The position numbers and the translations under genes were made by a program. The notes beneath the pieces were generated by a model, which had not been told where the DNA came from, ran no database searches, and saw only the letters and a program-made list of their open reading frames with translations. Shown here in pieces: positions 42,067-50,393 of a DNA stretch of 64,000 nt; the stretch's first letter is position 1; every line of letters starts with the position of its first letter. This DNA is from Natrinema salsiterrestre (GTDB lineage: Archaea; Halobacteriota; Halobacteria; Halobacteriales; Natrialbaceae): positions 186,001 to 250,000 of the forward strand of contig NZ_JAMQOT010000006.1 of NCBI RefSeq assembly GCF_029502005.1, written 5' to 3'.

Positions 42067-43164
42067 ATGATCGACCTCGAAGAGACGTTCATCTTCGACG
42101 CCGTCGTGCACGCGTATAACCTCGCACCGTCGAACTACCGCAACGAACAGTACGCGCAGGGCATCACCGAGATGATCTACGGGACCGTCGACGAGGCCTC
42201 GCCGCCCGGCTACCGGGTGACGCGCGACGGGTACGTCCGGAACTGGTCCGTCGAGGAGACGGCGAACATGCTCTTTCTCGAGAGCGACACCGACATGGCG
42301 ACGTTCCAGTCGCTCCCGCTGTACGCCTATCACGACGGGTTGACGGCCAACGAGAACTGCGTCGAGGCGGTCGAGGAGTACCCGGAACGGTTCCTCGGGT
42401 TCGCCAACATCGATCCGCTCCGCGACGGCTGGGAGGAATCGCTCGAGGAACAGGTCGAGGCAGTCGACCCGGTCGGGCTCAAACTCTACCCGTCCCACTG
42501 GGGCGAAGAACACCACGAGGGATGGCGCATGGACGACGAATCGATCGCGTACCCCGTCTTCGAGAAGGCGAAGTCCCTCGGAATCGACCTGATAGAGGTC
42601 CACAAAGCCATTCCCTTCGGTCCCGTTCCGCGGGACCCGTACCATCCCGGAGACGTCGACGACGCCTGCGCGAACTTCCCGGAGCTCGACTTCGGCCTCG
42701 TCCACGGCGGCCTCGCGTTCACCGAGGAGACCGCCTGGCAGATGGCCCGATTCCCGAACCTTCACATCAACATGGAGACCCTCGGCGTCCAGCTAGCGGC
42801 CAACGAGCGCGCGTTCGCCGAGACGATGGCCAAGATCATCAGCATCGGCGGCGAGGCCGTCCTCGACAGGATGTACTGGGGGTCGGCGGCCATGGCGTAC
42901 CATCCCCAGCCCGAACTCGAGGCGCTCCGAGATTTCGAGTGGCCCGACGACATCGCCCGACGGGGCATCGACTTCGGCGAGATGCCGACCATCACCGACG
43001 AGCACAAGCGGAACCTCCTCGGGCGCAATTACGCCGACCTCGTCGGCCTCGATATCGACGAGGCGCGCGAGCGGCTCGCCGACGACTCGTTCAGCAAGCA
43101 GACGGCCGAGCAGGGGCTCGCCGACCCCTTCTCGACGACGAACGCGGCGTCGGAGGTGTACTGA
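42067..43164 (+). CDS. amidohydrolase-2-family protein
   Basis: A 365-residue TIM-barrel protein resembling the amidohydrolase/decarboxylase (PF04909) family. The N-terminal metal motif, usually D-x-H-x-H, reads FDAVVHAYN with only one His; later conserved pieces are L-K-L-Y-P-S-H-W, LVHGGLAF and YWGSAAM, where the usual Asp of GSD is Ala. The metal site may therefore differ from the standard. Frame-open sequence upstream is not conserved, and the ATG at 42067 gives a clean start; the leader would be about 70-90 bases if the promoter is the TTTTTCATAC stretch near 41970. Followed after one base by the MIP18-type gene. Confidence 0.78.
   Translation: MIDLEETFIFDAVVHAYNLAPSNYRNEQYAQGITEMIYGTVDEASPPGYRVTRDGYVRNWSVEETANMLFLESDTDMATFQSLPLYAYHDGLTANENCVEAVEEYPERFLGFANIDPLRDGWEESLEEQVEAVDPVGLKLYPSHWGEEHHEGWRMDDESIAYPVFEKAKSLGIDLIEVHKAIPFGPVPRDPYHPGDVDDACANFPELDFGLVHGGLAFTEETAWQMARFPNLHINMETLGVQLAANERAFAETMAKIISIGGEAVLDRMYWGSAAMAYHPQPELEALRDFEWPDDIARRGIDFGEMPTITDEHKRNLLGRNYADLVGLDIDEARERLADDSFSKQTAEQGLADPFSTTNAASEVY
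43152..43158 (+). promoter_or_regulatory. Shine-Dalgarno site for the MIP18-type gene
   Basis: GGAGGTG lies within the last codons of the amidohydrolase gene, 7 bases before the GTG at 43166. It supports that non-ATG start and translational coupling. Confidence 0.65.
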
Positions 43165-43165
43165 C

Positions 43166-43558
43166 GTGAGCGCGGAAGCGTCCCCGCTTGCGGTCCGGAA
43201 CCGACTCGACGAGATCGTCGACCCCTGCAGCGAGGCCCGCGGGACGGACATCAGCATCGTCGAGATGGGCCTGCTCAAGAGAATCGAGATCGAGGACGGG
43301 ACGGCTCACATCGAACTCCGGATCACGTCGCCGTCGTGTATGATGGTGGGGTACTTCATCGAACAGGCGAACAAGCGCGTCGGGAGCCTCCCCGGCATCG
43401 AGGACGTGAGCCTGGAGACGGACGCGGGCCTCTCGTGGCGAGAGGAGATGATGTCCGAGGACGCGAAAGAGCGCCGACGGGAGCACCAGCAGGCGCTGGC
43501 CGACCGGTACCACGACGAACGGAACGCGACGACGACGGCTCCCGTCTCGGAGGACTGA
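43166..43558 (+). CDS. MIP18/DUF59-family metal-sulfur cluster assembly factor
   Basis: A 130-residue protein with the DUF59 core: D-I-S-I-V-E-M-G-L-L-K-R-I-E-I, then T-S-P-S-C-M-M-V-G with the conserved cysteine, and E-D-V-S-L-E-T. SufT/PaaD-like members help load Fe-S or other metal clusters on target proteins. A polar charged tail (95-130) is extra. Tight coupling to the amidohydrolase suggests it matures that enzyme's metal centre or a partner oxygenase encoded elsewhere (inference). Confidence 0.85.
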   Translation: MSAEASPLAVRNRLDEIVDPCSEARGTDISIVEMGLLKRIEIEDGTAHIELRITSPSCMMVGYFIEQANKRVGSLPGIEDVSLETDAGLSWREEMMSEDAKERRREHQQALADRYHDERNATTTAPVSED

Positions 43559-43570
43559 CGGGGCCCTCAC

Positions 43571-44257
43571 CTAACCGAACCCCAGCAACGACCGCAGCGT
43601 TCGCGTTTTGACCCCACACTCCGCGGCGAACTCGCAGGACTCACACTTCGAACGGTTAGTCGTCCGCGCCGGCGGCCCGTCTAGTTCGCGAACCGCACGA
43701 AGCGCGCTGCGATACTGTGCTTTCCGCCGCATCGTCACGTCGACCGATCGGATAACACCGTACGCCGGGTACTCGAGCCATACCCGGTCGACCGACTCCT
43801 CGTACTCCCAGGCCAGTGCCTTCGCGGCCGCGACCGCGTGAACCGACTGGGGCTTCCAGACGCCGTTTTCGGGCGGTTCGCCGGTCGAAATCAGCGCCGG
43901 CTCGAGCGGGTCGGTAAGCACCTTGTGAACGATCCCGCGACAGTGGCGACCGGTCGCAAAGACGTCGCGTTCACGTGGATTACGGAGGCGCTCCCAGTGG
44001 CCCGCGTCGCTGAGTCGGTCCCGGGTCGCCGCCAGCGTGTCGCGGTACCGGACGGACGGAACGGCGATCGGTTCGGATTCGAGCGCACTCGGCGGGGCCG
44101 CGAGCAGTTCGTCGTAGCGGGTCGCAATCGAGCGGATCGACTCGATCTCGGGCGGCGGGTCGCGATCCTCGTCGGGGAGGCGTCGCTGATAGTAGCACTT
44201 CCGCGGGCAGTACGCGGCAGTTCGGAGATCGCTGAACGAGACGTGCGCTCGGGTCAC
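43571..44257 (-). CDS. Cas4/Dna2-like Fe-S protein, nuclease motifs degenerate
   Basis: A 228-residue protein with the cysteine pattern of Cas4: YCPRKCYYQRR near the N-terminus and C-E-S-C-E-F-A-A-E-C close to the C-terminus, likely ligating a 4Fe-4S cluster. The RecB-type nuclease core seems altered: the expected G-x-x-D is GIVH, and an E-x-K is not visible before the QAAAY-like helix (here AVAAAKALAWEY). No cas genes or repeats are in the window, so this is an orphan form common in haloarchaea. GTG start 21 bases after a clear TATA box. Confidence 0.7.
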   Translation of the reverse strand: MTRAHVSFSDLRTAAYCPRKCYYQRRLPDEDRDPPPEIESIRSIATRYDELLAAPPSALESEPIAVPSVRYRDTLAATRDRLSDAGHWERLRNPRERDVFATGRHCRGIVHKVLTDPLEPALISTGEPPENGVWKPQSVHAVAAAKALAWEYEESVDRVWLEYPAYGVIRSVDVTMRRKAQYRSALRAVRELDGPPARTTNRSKCESCEFAAECGVKTRTLRSLLGFG

Positions 44258-44277
44258 GGGCCGTCTGGCCGCGGCTT

Positions 44278-44285
44278 GGTATAAG
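44278..44285 (-). promoter_or_regulatory. TATA box of the Cas4-like gene
   Basis: CTTATACC on the minus strand ends 20 bases before the GTG at 44257 (centre about 25). It fixes this GTG as a leaderless start against a long open frame upstream. Confidence 0.6.
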
Positions 44286-44301
44286 AACCCTCGCCGGATC
44301 C

Positions 44302-44553
44302 TTACGGGATCCAAATCGACGCATCGAGCACGAACCTGGACACTGGGAACGGCCTTCCGTCGCGAATCGTCAGGGGATAGCTGACGGACGCCACGACGCA
44401 GAGGGCGAATCCGCCGACGACACCGGCGATCGTGAGCGCGAGCGCGCCGTCTGCGACGACGGATCCCATCGCGACGTAACAGCCGACCGCCAGCGCGCCA
44501 CCGAACAGGACCGCCTCGAAGAGCGCGGAGAGGAGTCGATATCCGCGGTACAT
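44302..44553 (-). CDS. small two-helix membrane protein
   Basis: An 83-residue protein with hydrophobic helices at about 10-30 and 36-58 and a polar C-terminus ending S-I-W-I-P. Family not recognised. It lies between Cmi4 and the Cas4-like gene on the same strand; its stop is 45 bases before the Cas4-like start, but that gene has its own promoter. Confidence 0.55.
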   Translation of the reverse strand: MYRGYRLLSALFEAVLFGGALAVGCYVAMGSVVADGALALTIAGVVGGFALCVVASVSYPLTIRDGRPFPVSRFVLDASIWIP

Positions 44554-44661
44554 TCCTCTGTGCGACGCTCTCGGCGCGGGTTGTCAATCTATCGAACAAT
44601 ACGGGAACGGGTGACGAAAACGGGCGGCCGACGAAAACGAAGTCCCCGCGGTTACGTCGCC

Positions 44662-45252
44662 CTAAAAGTCGACCTCGGTCTCCATTCCCTCCGTCGCGTC
44701 CTCGAGGCCGTCCTCGCGGAGGTCGGACGTCATGCGCTCGGAGAGGTCGGCGTCCGCGAGGATGCTGTCGAACTCGTCGCGGTAGCGGTCGTTGGCCGCT
44801 CGAGACTGGTCTTCCGCCGCGGCGACGCGGCGGTAGCGGCGGATCTGGGCCTCGCTGACGTCGTACTCCGCGGCCAGCGTCGCGTCGTCCTCCTCGCGGT
44901 CGCGGATCGCCGCGAGGTCGACCTCGTCGGCGTCGGCCTCGCCGACGAGATGGAGCGCCATTCGTGCCTCGAAGACCGCATCGGAATCGACCTCCAGTTC
45001 GTCGGCGATCTCCTCGTCGCTCCGATCGTCGTAGAAGCCTCGAGCGACCGCGAGCAGTTCCTCGTCCGAGAGGGGCGTCTCGAACGCGTATCGCTCGCGC
45101 ATCTGCTGGACGACGCTCTCGAGCCGGTCCGCGTCCGAGCGCTCGTCCCGCTCGATCGAGCCGCGGGTGTTCTCCTGCGATTCGGTGACCGTTTCCTCGC
45201 CGTCGGTGACGTCGGTGAAGATATCTCGGAGTTCTTCGGTTTTCTCGTTCAT
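44662..45252 (-). CDS. conditioned-medium-induced protein 4 (Cmi4) homologue
   Basis: A 196-residue acidic protein beginning MNEKTEELRDIFTDVT, which I recognise as the haloarchaeal Cmi4 family, named from genes induced by conditioned medium in Natrialba. It contains two helix-turn-helix-like segments: L-S-D-E-E-L-L-A-V-A-R through E-I-A-D-E-L-E-V-D-S-D, and L-A-A-E-Y-D-V-S-E-A-Q-I-R-R-Y-R. A DNA-binding or sigma-like role is plausible but unproven. A CTTAAATAG box lies 25 bases upstream. Confidence 0.72.
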   Translation of the reverse strand: MNEKTEELRDIFTDVTDGEETVTESQENTRGSIERDERSDADRLESVVQQMRERYAFETPLSDEELLAVARGFYDDRSDEEIADELEVDSDAVFEARMALHLVGEADADEVDLAAIRDREEDDATLAAEYDVSEAQIRRYRRVAAAEDQSRAANDRYRDEFDSILADADLSERMTSDLREDGLEDATEGMETEVDF

Positions 45253-45276
45253 GGGTGGACACTCCAGACGGGAGTC

Positions 45277-45285
45277 TATTTAAGC
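45277..45285 (-). promoter_or_regulatory. TATA box of the Cmi4 gene
   Basis: CTTAAATAG on the minus strand, 25 bases before the ATG at 45252. Confidence 0.55.
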
Positions 45286-45402
45286 CTGTTGCCAGATCAC
45301 GTTGGGCGAGCGAATCGAACACGGACAACTATTATAAACTCGAGTCGAGATGAAAGTTTTCGCAGGACAGCGGAGGGGTGTGCTACCGAGCGGTGTGGCA
45401 AG

Positions 45403-45410
45403 AATTAAGT
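45403..45410 (+). promoter_or_regulatory. TATA box of the HdrD-like gene
   Basis: AATTAAGT lies 24 bases before the ATG at 45434 and supports that start. A second strong box, TATTATAAA (45332-45340), could give a longer leader of about 70 bases. Confidence 0.5.
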
Positions 45411-45433
45411 TACAGCCACCCCCCTCATTGGAC

Positions 45434-47623
45434 ATGAACGGCTTAGCACAGTCGGACGTGGCGAGGGAGACGTACTGGGGGATCACCAGCGTCGAGTACG
45501 CGGTGTTCTACCTCCTCGCGTTTACCGCCATCGCCATCTTCGTCTACGGCGTCTACCAGCGGTTCGCCCGCTACGCCGACGGGGACGACGATTCCTTCGC
45601 CCGTCTCGACGATCTTCCGGACCGTATCGTCAGCAGTGCCAAGATCGTGCTCTCGAACGAGAAACAGTTCAACAGGGACCTCTATGGCGGTCTGATGCAT
45701 TCGTTTATTCTCTGGGGTTTCCTGACGCTCTTCATCGCGACGTCTATTCTGGCGTTCGATATGTACGGCGTTCAGAAGCTCTTCCAGATGGAGAGCTTCT
45801 GGGAAGGTGACTTCTACCTCGCCTACCAGTTCATGGTCGACGCCATGGGCCTGCTCTTCGTCGTCGGCATCGGGATGGCGATGTACCGCCGCTACTGGGT
45901 CCGCAACCACCGCCTCTGGGGCCGCCACACCTCCAACGAGGACGACGTCTTCATCTGGACGCTGTTCGCGCTCGGCGTCGGCGGCTTCCTGCTCGAGGGG
46001 CTGCGCGTCTACAGCGCCGGGATTCCGGACCACGAGATCGTCAGCTTCGTCGCCTACGGCATGGCGCTGGGCTTCGACGCGATGGGGCTCTCGACGCTCG
46101 GCCCCGAACAGGCCGGGTTCAACACCGCCGGGCTGAACGTCGAGAACCTCCACTGGCTCGCGTGGTGGTCCCACTCGCTGATCGCGTTCTTCTTCATCGC
46201 GTGGATCCCCTACGCCAAGCCGTTCCACATGATCTCCTCCTTCGCGAACGTCGTCACGCGCGACGAGAAAGCGGGCCAGCGCCTGCCCAACGTCCCCTCC
46301 GATCTGGACGCGACCAACGCCGAATCCATCGACGACTTCACCTGGAAGGAGATCCTCGACCAGGACGCCTGTACCAAGTGCGGCCGCTGTTCGTCCGTCT
46401 GTCCCGCCAAGGCCTCCGACCGACCGCTCGACCCGCGGGACGTCATCCTCGACCTGAAATCCTACCGCGAGGACCTCGACGCCGGCGGCGAGGAGCAACC
46501 CATCGTCGCCGACGGCGGCACGAGCGTCATCAACTCGGAGACGATGGAGTCCTGCATGGCCTGTATGGCCTGCATGGACGCCTGTCCCGTCGAGATCGAA
46601 CACCTCAAGAGCTTCACCCGACTCAACCGACAGCTGACCGACCAGGGCGACGTCGACTCGAGCATGCAGGACGTCTTCCAGAACGTCATGCAGAACGGCA
46701 ACACGTTCGGCGACTCGCCGCGAAACCGCGGCGACTGGGCCGACGAACTCGAGTTCGACGTCACCGACGCCCGCGAGGAGGAAGTCGACTACCTCTGGTA
46801 CGTCGGCGACTTCCCGAGCTACGACGAGCGCAACAAGCAGGTCGCCCGCTCGCTGGCCACGATTCTCAAGGAGGCCGACGTCAGCTTCGGCATCCTCTTC
46901 GACGACGAGAAGTTCGACGGCAACGACATCCGCCGCGTCGGCGAGGAGCTACTCTACGTCGAACTGGCCGGTCATCACGTCGAAACGTGGGAAGACTGCG
47001 AGTTCGACAAAATCGTCTGTACCGACCCCCACTCCTACAATACCTTCAAGAACGAGTATCCGGAGGTCAACTTCGACGAGTTCGCCGACGACCCGATGAT
47101 GCCCTTCGACTACGAGGAGCAGTGGAACGAGGACGGCGAGATCGACGTGCTCCACTGGACGCAGGCCGTCGAGGAGCTCGTGAGCGACGGGAACCTCGAC
47201 CTGAACGGCACCGAACTCGACTACACGGTCACCTACCACGACCCGTGTCACCTCGGCCGATACAACGACGAGTACGAGGCCCCGCGCGAACTCATCAAAG
47301 CGACGGGCTGCGAACTCGACGAGATGCCCCGCAACCGCAGCAACTCCTTCTGCTGTGGCGGCGGCGGCGGCGGCCTCTGGATGGACTTCGAGGAAGAGCC
47401 CAAACCGAGCGAGGAGCGGATTCGAGAAGCGCTCGAGGACACCGACGCCGGCAGCGGCGTCGAGAAGTTCGTCGTCGCCTGTCCGATGTGCATGACGATG
47501 TACGAGGACGGCCGCAAGACCGGCGGCTACGAGGACGAGATCGAGATCGTCGACGTCGCCGAACTCATCGTCGAAGCGATCGGCAAGGCAGACGAAGCGA
47601 AGGTCGAAGTCGCCGCGGACTGA
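45434..47623 (+). CDS. membrane Fe-S oxidoreductase, HdrD/GlpC-like with NarI-like anchor
   Basis: A 729-residue fusion. Residues 1-280 form about six membrane helices resembling the NarI/HdrE cytochrome-b type anchor. Two 4Fe-4S sites follow: C-T-K-C-G-R-C-S-S-V-C-P (about 312-325) and C-M-A-C-M-A-C-M-D-A-C-P (about 374-387). The C-terminal part has cysteine-rich CCG motifs (D-P-C-H-L-G-R near 602, F-C-C-G-G-G-G near 637, V-A-C-P-M-C near 682). Such proteins pass electrons between a dehydrogenase or ETF and the quinone pool. Haloarchaea lack methanogenic heterodisulfide chemistry, so the true donor is unknown. Confidence 0.87.
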   Translation: MNGLAQSDVARETYWGITSVEYAVFYLLAFTAIAIFVYGVYQRFARYADGDDDSFARLDDLPDRIVSSAKIVLSNEKQFNRDLYGGLMHSFILWGFLTLFIATSILAFDMYGVQKLFQMESFWEGDFYLAYQFMVDAMGLLFVVGIGMAMYRRYWVRNHRLWGRHTSNEDDVFIWTLFALGVGGFLLEGLRVYSAGIPDHEIVSFVAYGMALGFDAMGLSTLGPEQAGFNTAGLNVENLHWLAWWSHSLIAFFFIAWIPYAKPFHMISSFANVVTRDEKAGQRLPNVPSDLDATNAESIDDFTWKEILDQDACTKCGRCSSVCPAKASDRPLDPRDVILDLKSYREDLDAGGEEQPIVADGGTSVINSETMESCMACMACMDACPVEIEHLKSFTRLNRQLTDQGDVDSSMQDVFQNVMQNGNTFGDSPRNRGDWADELEFDVTDAREEEVDYLWYVGDFPSYDERNKQVARSLATILKEADVSFGILFDDEKFDGNDIRRVGEELLYVELAGHHVETWEDCEFDKIVCTDPHSYNTFKNEYPEVNFDEFADDPMMPFDYEEQWNEDGEIDVLHWTQAVEELVSDGNLDLNGTELDYTVTYHDPCHLGRYNDEYEAPRELIKATGCELDEMPRNRSNSFCCGGGGGGLWMDFEEEPKPSEERIREALEDTDAGSGVEKFVVACPMCMTMYEDGRKTGGYEDEIEIVDVAELIVEAIGKADEAKVEVAAD

Positions 47624-47721
47624 TCGACTCGCGGTCGGCTCGATTTCGGTGATGCGTGCGTATCGCTCTCGTTCTTCGACAGACTGACGCGCTGGTTGCG
47701 AAGCCGTGGGTTCGCTCCCAG

Positions 47722-47904
47722 TTACGACTCCGAATCGTCACGGAACAGCTCGATCGTCTCGTCTTTCGACTCATAGGCGTCTCGAATTATTCGCTCGAGT
47801 ACCACCGATTTGGGGACGTTCCGACCGGTCTCGCGGCGGATCTCCGCCTGAAGCTCCTCGAGCCGATCGTTCGTTGCCTCCGTGATCTCGACCGACGAGC
47901 ACAT
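47722..47904 (-). CDS. ribbon-helix-helix protein, DUF7557-like (antitoxin-type)
   Basis: A 60-residue protein: a short strand (S-S-V-E-I-T) followed by two helices (T-N-D-R-L-E-E-L-Q-A-E-I-R-R-E-T-G, then V-L-E-R-I-I-R-D-A-Y). This is the layout of CopG/VapB-like regulators. In haloarchaea such proteins (DUF7557) often stand alone; no toxin gene is adjacent here. The ATG at 47904 is chosen because family proteins begin directly with the strand. Confidence 0.65.
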   Translation of the reverse strand: MCSSVEITEATNDRLEELQAEIRRETGRNVPKSVVLERIIRDAYESKDETIELFRDDSES

Positions 47905-48001
47905 ATGTCCATCTTCCAATCGCTTTCGCAAAACGGTTTTCGTCGGGTTTCGTGCCGAACGATCAGTACTCGCCGAGAGACGACTGGTCGATCAGTGATC
48001 C

Positions 48002-48727
48002 CTAGTCGGAACGGCCGACCGAAGCAGAGGTGTCGGCAGTGGTATCGATCCGCTTTACCTCGCGAACGAACTCGAGGAAGTTCTCGAAGACCAGCTTCGC
48101 CCCGCAGGCCGCCTGGTAGTTCTCGTCGGTGATCTCTGCGAGCACTGACTCGCGGCGCTCGTCGGAGAGTTCCTTCCGGTGGACGAGGTCGCGAGCGGTT
48201 TCCATATCGTACTCGGGATGGAACTGGACGCCGAACACGCGGTCGCTGCGGAAGCCGTGATTCGAGTAGTCGTTTTCGGCGAGGGGCTCGGCTTCGGGCG
48301 GGAGTTCGGTGACTGCATCCGAGTGGCTGGTGAAGGCGGTGAAGGTCTCGTCGATGCCGTCGAACAGCCGCGATTCGCCGGTGTGGTCGATCTCGCTGTA
48401 GCCGACCTCGTAGACGCCCATGTCCGCGACGGTCCCGCCGAGGACGTCGGCCAGCAGCTGGTGGCCCCAACAGACGCCGAGGAACGGAATGCCGCGATCG
48501 ATCGCATCGTCGACCCACTCCGCGACCGGCTGCATCCAGTCGTCGTTCCAGTAGACCGACGCCCGCGAGCCGGTGACCACAGCGCCGTCGTAATCGAAGC
48601 CGTCGGGAACCGTGCCGTCGGTCGCGTCGAACTCCGCCAGCGAGGCGTCGAGTTCGCGCCGGAAGTTCCGCGTCGTGTTCTCGTCCCGATGGGCCGCGTT
48701 CAGGACGGCGATTCGGAGCTGACTCAT
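48002..48727 (-). CDS. class I glutamine amidotransferase-like protein
   Basis: A 241-residue stand-alone GATase-1 domain. The nucleophile is C86 in G-V-C-W-G-H-Q, and the His/Glu pair is H170/E172 in F-G-V-Q-F-H-P-E. It resembles the GuaA-N-like and gamma-glutamyl-peptidase-like group rather than a biosynthetic subunit, and no synthase partner is next to it. A GTCTATTC box lies about 27 bases upstream of the ATG. Confidence 0.85.
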   Translation of the reverse strand: MSQLRIAVLNAAHRDENTTRNFRRELDASLAEFDATDGTVPDGFDYDGAVVTGSRASVYWNDDWMQPVAEWVDDAIDRGIPFLGVCWGHQLLADVLGGTVADMGVYEVGYSEIDHTGESRLFDGIDETFTAFTSHSDAVTELPPEAEPLAENDYSNHGFRSDRVFGVQFHPEYDMETARDLVHRKELSDERRESVLAEITDENYQAACGAKLVFENFLEFVREVKRIDTTADTSASVGRSD

Positions 48728-48860
48728 TACGCCATAGTGGCGACTCGAGAAGAATAGACCTTCCGCCACGCGCCGGCATTGCCGAAACCGACGACGGCGG
48801 GCTCGGAGAGAAGACCTCGGGTAGAGCGGCTGGCAGGCATCGTATCGCCCGGTCCGACGG

Positions 48861-50108
48861 TTACCCGGGGTGGTAGTTCCCGTCGTCATCTCGGTAGAAT
48901 CGCTCGCCAGTGTCGAACCACCCGTCGAGGAACCGCCCGCGATCGCCCCCCTCGTCGCGCTCGGCGCGCTCGACGTCGGCCGGTTCGTACCAGTTCCCGT
49001 CCCGTGTTCCGGTCCCCTGTAGGTAGCCGTCAGCGACCACCGATCCCGAGAGCCGGAGTCGTCCCTCACCCGCGCCCTCGAACGTCGCCCCCTCGTCGTC
49101 GACCAACCGAGCGCGACAGTCCGGCACCGGCCGGCCGACTCCGGTGCCGTCGACGTCGATTTCGGCGGGCGTACCGGCGGTTTCGAACCGCTGGCCCAGT
49201 GCGGTCGGACACTCGAGACGGCCGTAGACCCGCGCGACCGGGACGCCGCGATCGCGGTAGGCCGCGACTACGTCGTCGTCGACCGGGACCCCGCAGATCG
49301 CCCGCTCTATGGAGTCGGCGGCGGTCTCGAACCCGGATTCGGCCGCGATATCGCGAAGCGCTCGCTCCCGACCCGGGAGCAACGTCGCTCCTTCCCGATC
49401 GATCGCGGTCGCGGCGTCTCCGGGGTCGAACGCCCGGTCGAGGAGCAGCGTACCGCCGACGTACAACACGGAGAGGGCGACGCGAACGAGACCGTCCGCG
49501 GCCGACAGCGGCGTGACGAGCGGGACGGTATCGTTCGCTGCGACCCCCCACGCGACCACGCTCGTGACGCAGTTTCGTTCGATAGTGTCGGCGGCGTAGC
49601 CGGCCACCGGCCGGCCGGCGTCCCCGTGGAGGGCGAGCAGTGGCCGGTCGCCCGTCGCTTCCCCGTCGAACGCGACGGAACTTCGATCCGCGTCGGTCAA
49701 CTCCTCGAGCGTCACCGACCGGTCGAAGGGGATCGACCGGACCAGATCGCGCTGGGCCGCCTCCGCGACGACGATATCGGGCTCGAGGACGTCGAAGGGG
49801 CGTTCGACCGTGGCCGGCGTCAGGAGGTGTGAAATCGGAGCGAACGTCACACCGAGTCTTCGGCAGGCGAAGAACAGCGCCAGCGAGGCCACTCGGTTTC
49901 GCGTGACGAGGCAGACGGTATCTCCGGGGGCGATATCCAGCGCCGAAAGCCGCTCGGCCGTCCGCGTCGCGATGGTCGACAGTTCGCCGTAGGAGACCCG
50001 GTCCTCGTGGACCGTCTCCGCCGGCGCGTACAGTCGCCGCTCGGAGATGTCGACGACCGCCGTCCGATCCGGGAACCGCTCGGCCCGTCGCGCCAGCGAG
50101 AGTGTCAC
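48861..50108 (-). CDS. AMP-dependent ligase homologue, truncated and motif-poor
   Basis: About 415 residues with the ANL-superfamily N-terminal fold: L-A-R-R-A-E-R-F-P-D-R-T-A-V-V-D, then a V-S-Y-G-E-L segment. The P-loop (usual Y-T-S-G-T-T-G-x-P-K-G) is replaced by A-L-H-G-D-A-G-R-P-V-A-G. The later A5-like motif is Y-G-R-L-E-C, and it stops soon after D-G-W-F-D-T-G-E. The whole C-terminal lid with the catalytic Lys is missing, so normal adenylation is unlikely. The GTG at 50108 is chosen; a GTG at 50123 would add five residues. Confidence 0.7.
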   Translation of the reverse strand: MTLSLARRAERFPDRTAVVDISERRLYAPAETVHEDRVSYGELSTIATRTAERLSALDIAPGDTVCLVTRNRVASLALFFACRRLGVTFAPISHLLTPATVERPFDVLEPDIVVAEAAQRDLVRSIPFDRSVTLEELTDADRSSVAFDGEATGDRPLLALHGDAGRPVAGYAADTIERNCVTSVVAWGVAANDTVPLVTPLSAADGLVRVALSVLYVGGTLLLDRAFDPGDAATAIDREGATLLPGRERALRDIAAESGFETAADSIERAICGVPVDDDVVAAYRDRGVPVARVYGRLECPTALGQRFETAGTPAEIDVDGTGVGRPVPDCRARLVDDEGATFEGAGEGRLRLSGSVVADGYLQGTGTRDGNWYEPADVERAERDEGGDRGRFLDGWFDTGERFYRDDDGNYHPG

Positions 50109-50393
50109 GCCGGTGACTCCCACGCTCGAGTACGTAGTAGACAGGGGGTCAGTCGCAAGCACGAGAGCGAGTAAGACCGATCGACCAGTACTTCGGCGCG
50201 CCATGCCGCGATGAGCCGCTGGCGAATCGCGGCCCGAAACCGCGAGGGATGAGTGAGTGAGCGACGCGAGCGAACGAATCGGCTGGGGAGGGTGTGGCGG
50301 TCCTCGTCGCTACGATTGCAGGACAGGCATCGCCGCAGAAATCCGCGGAACTCGACCCGAGAACTGATCCGTCGAGAGTCCTCTCCTGACGGA

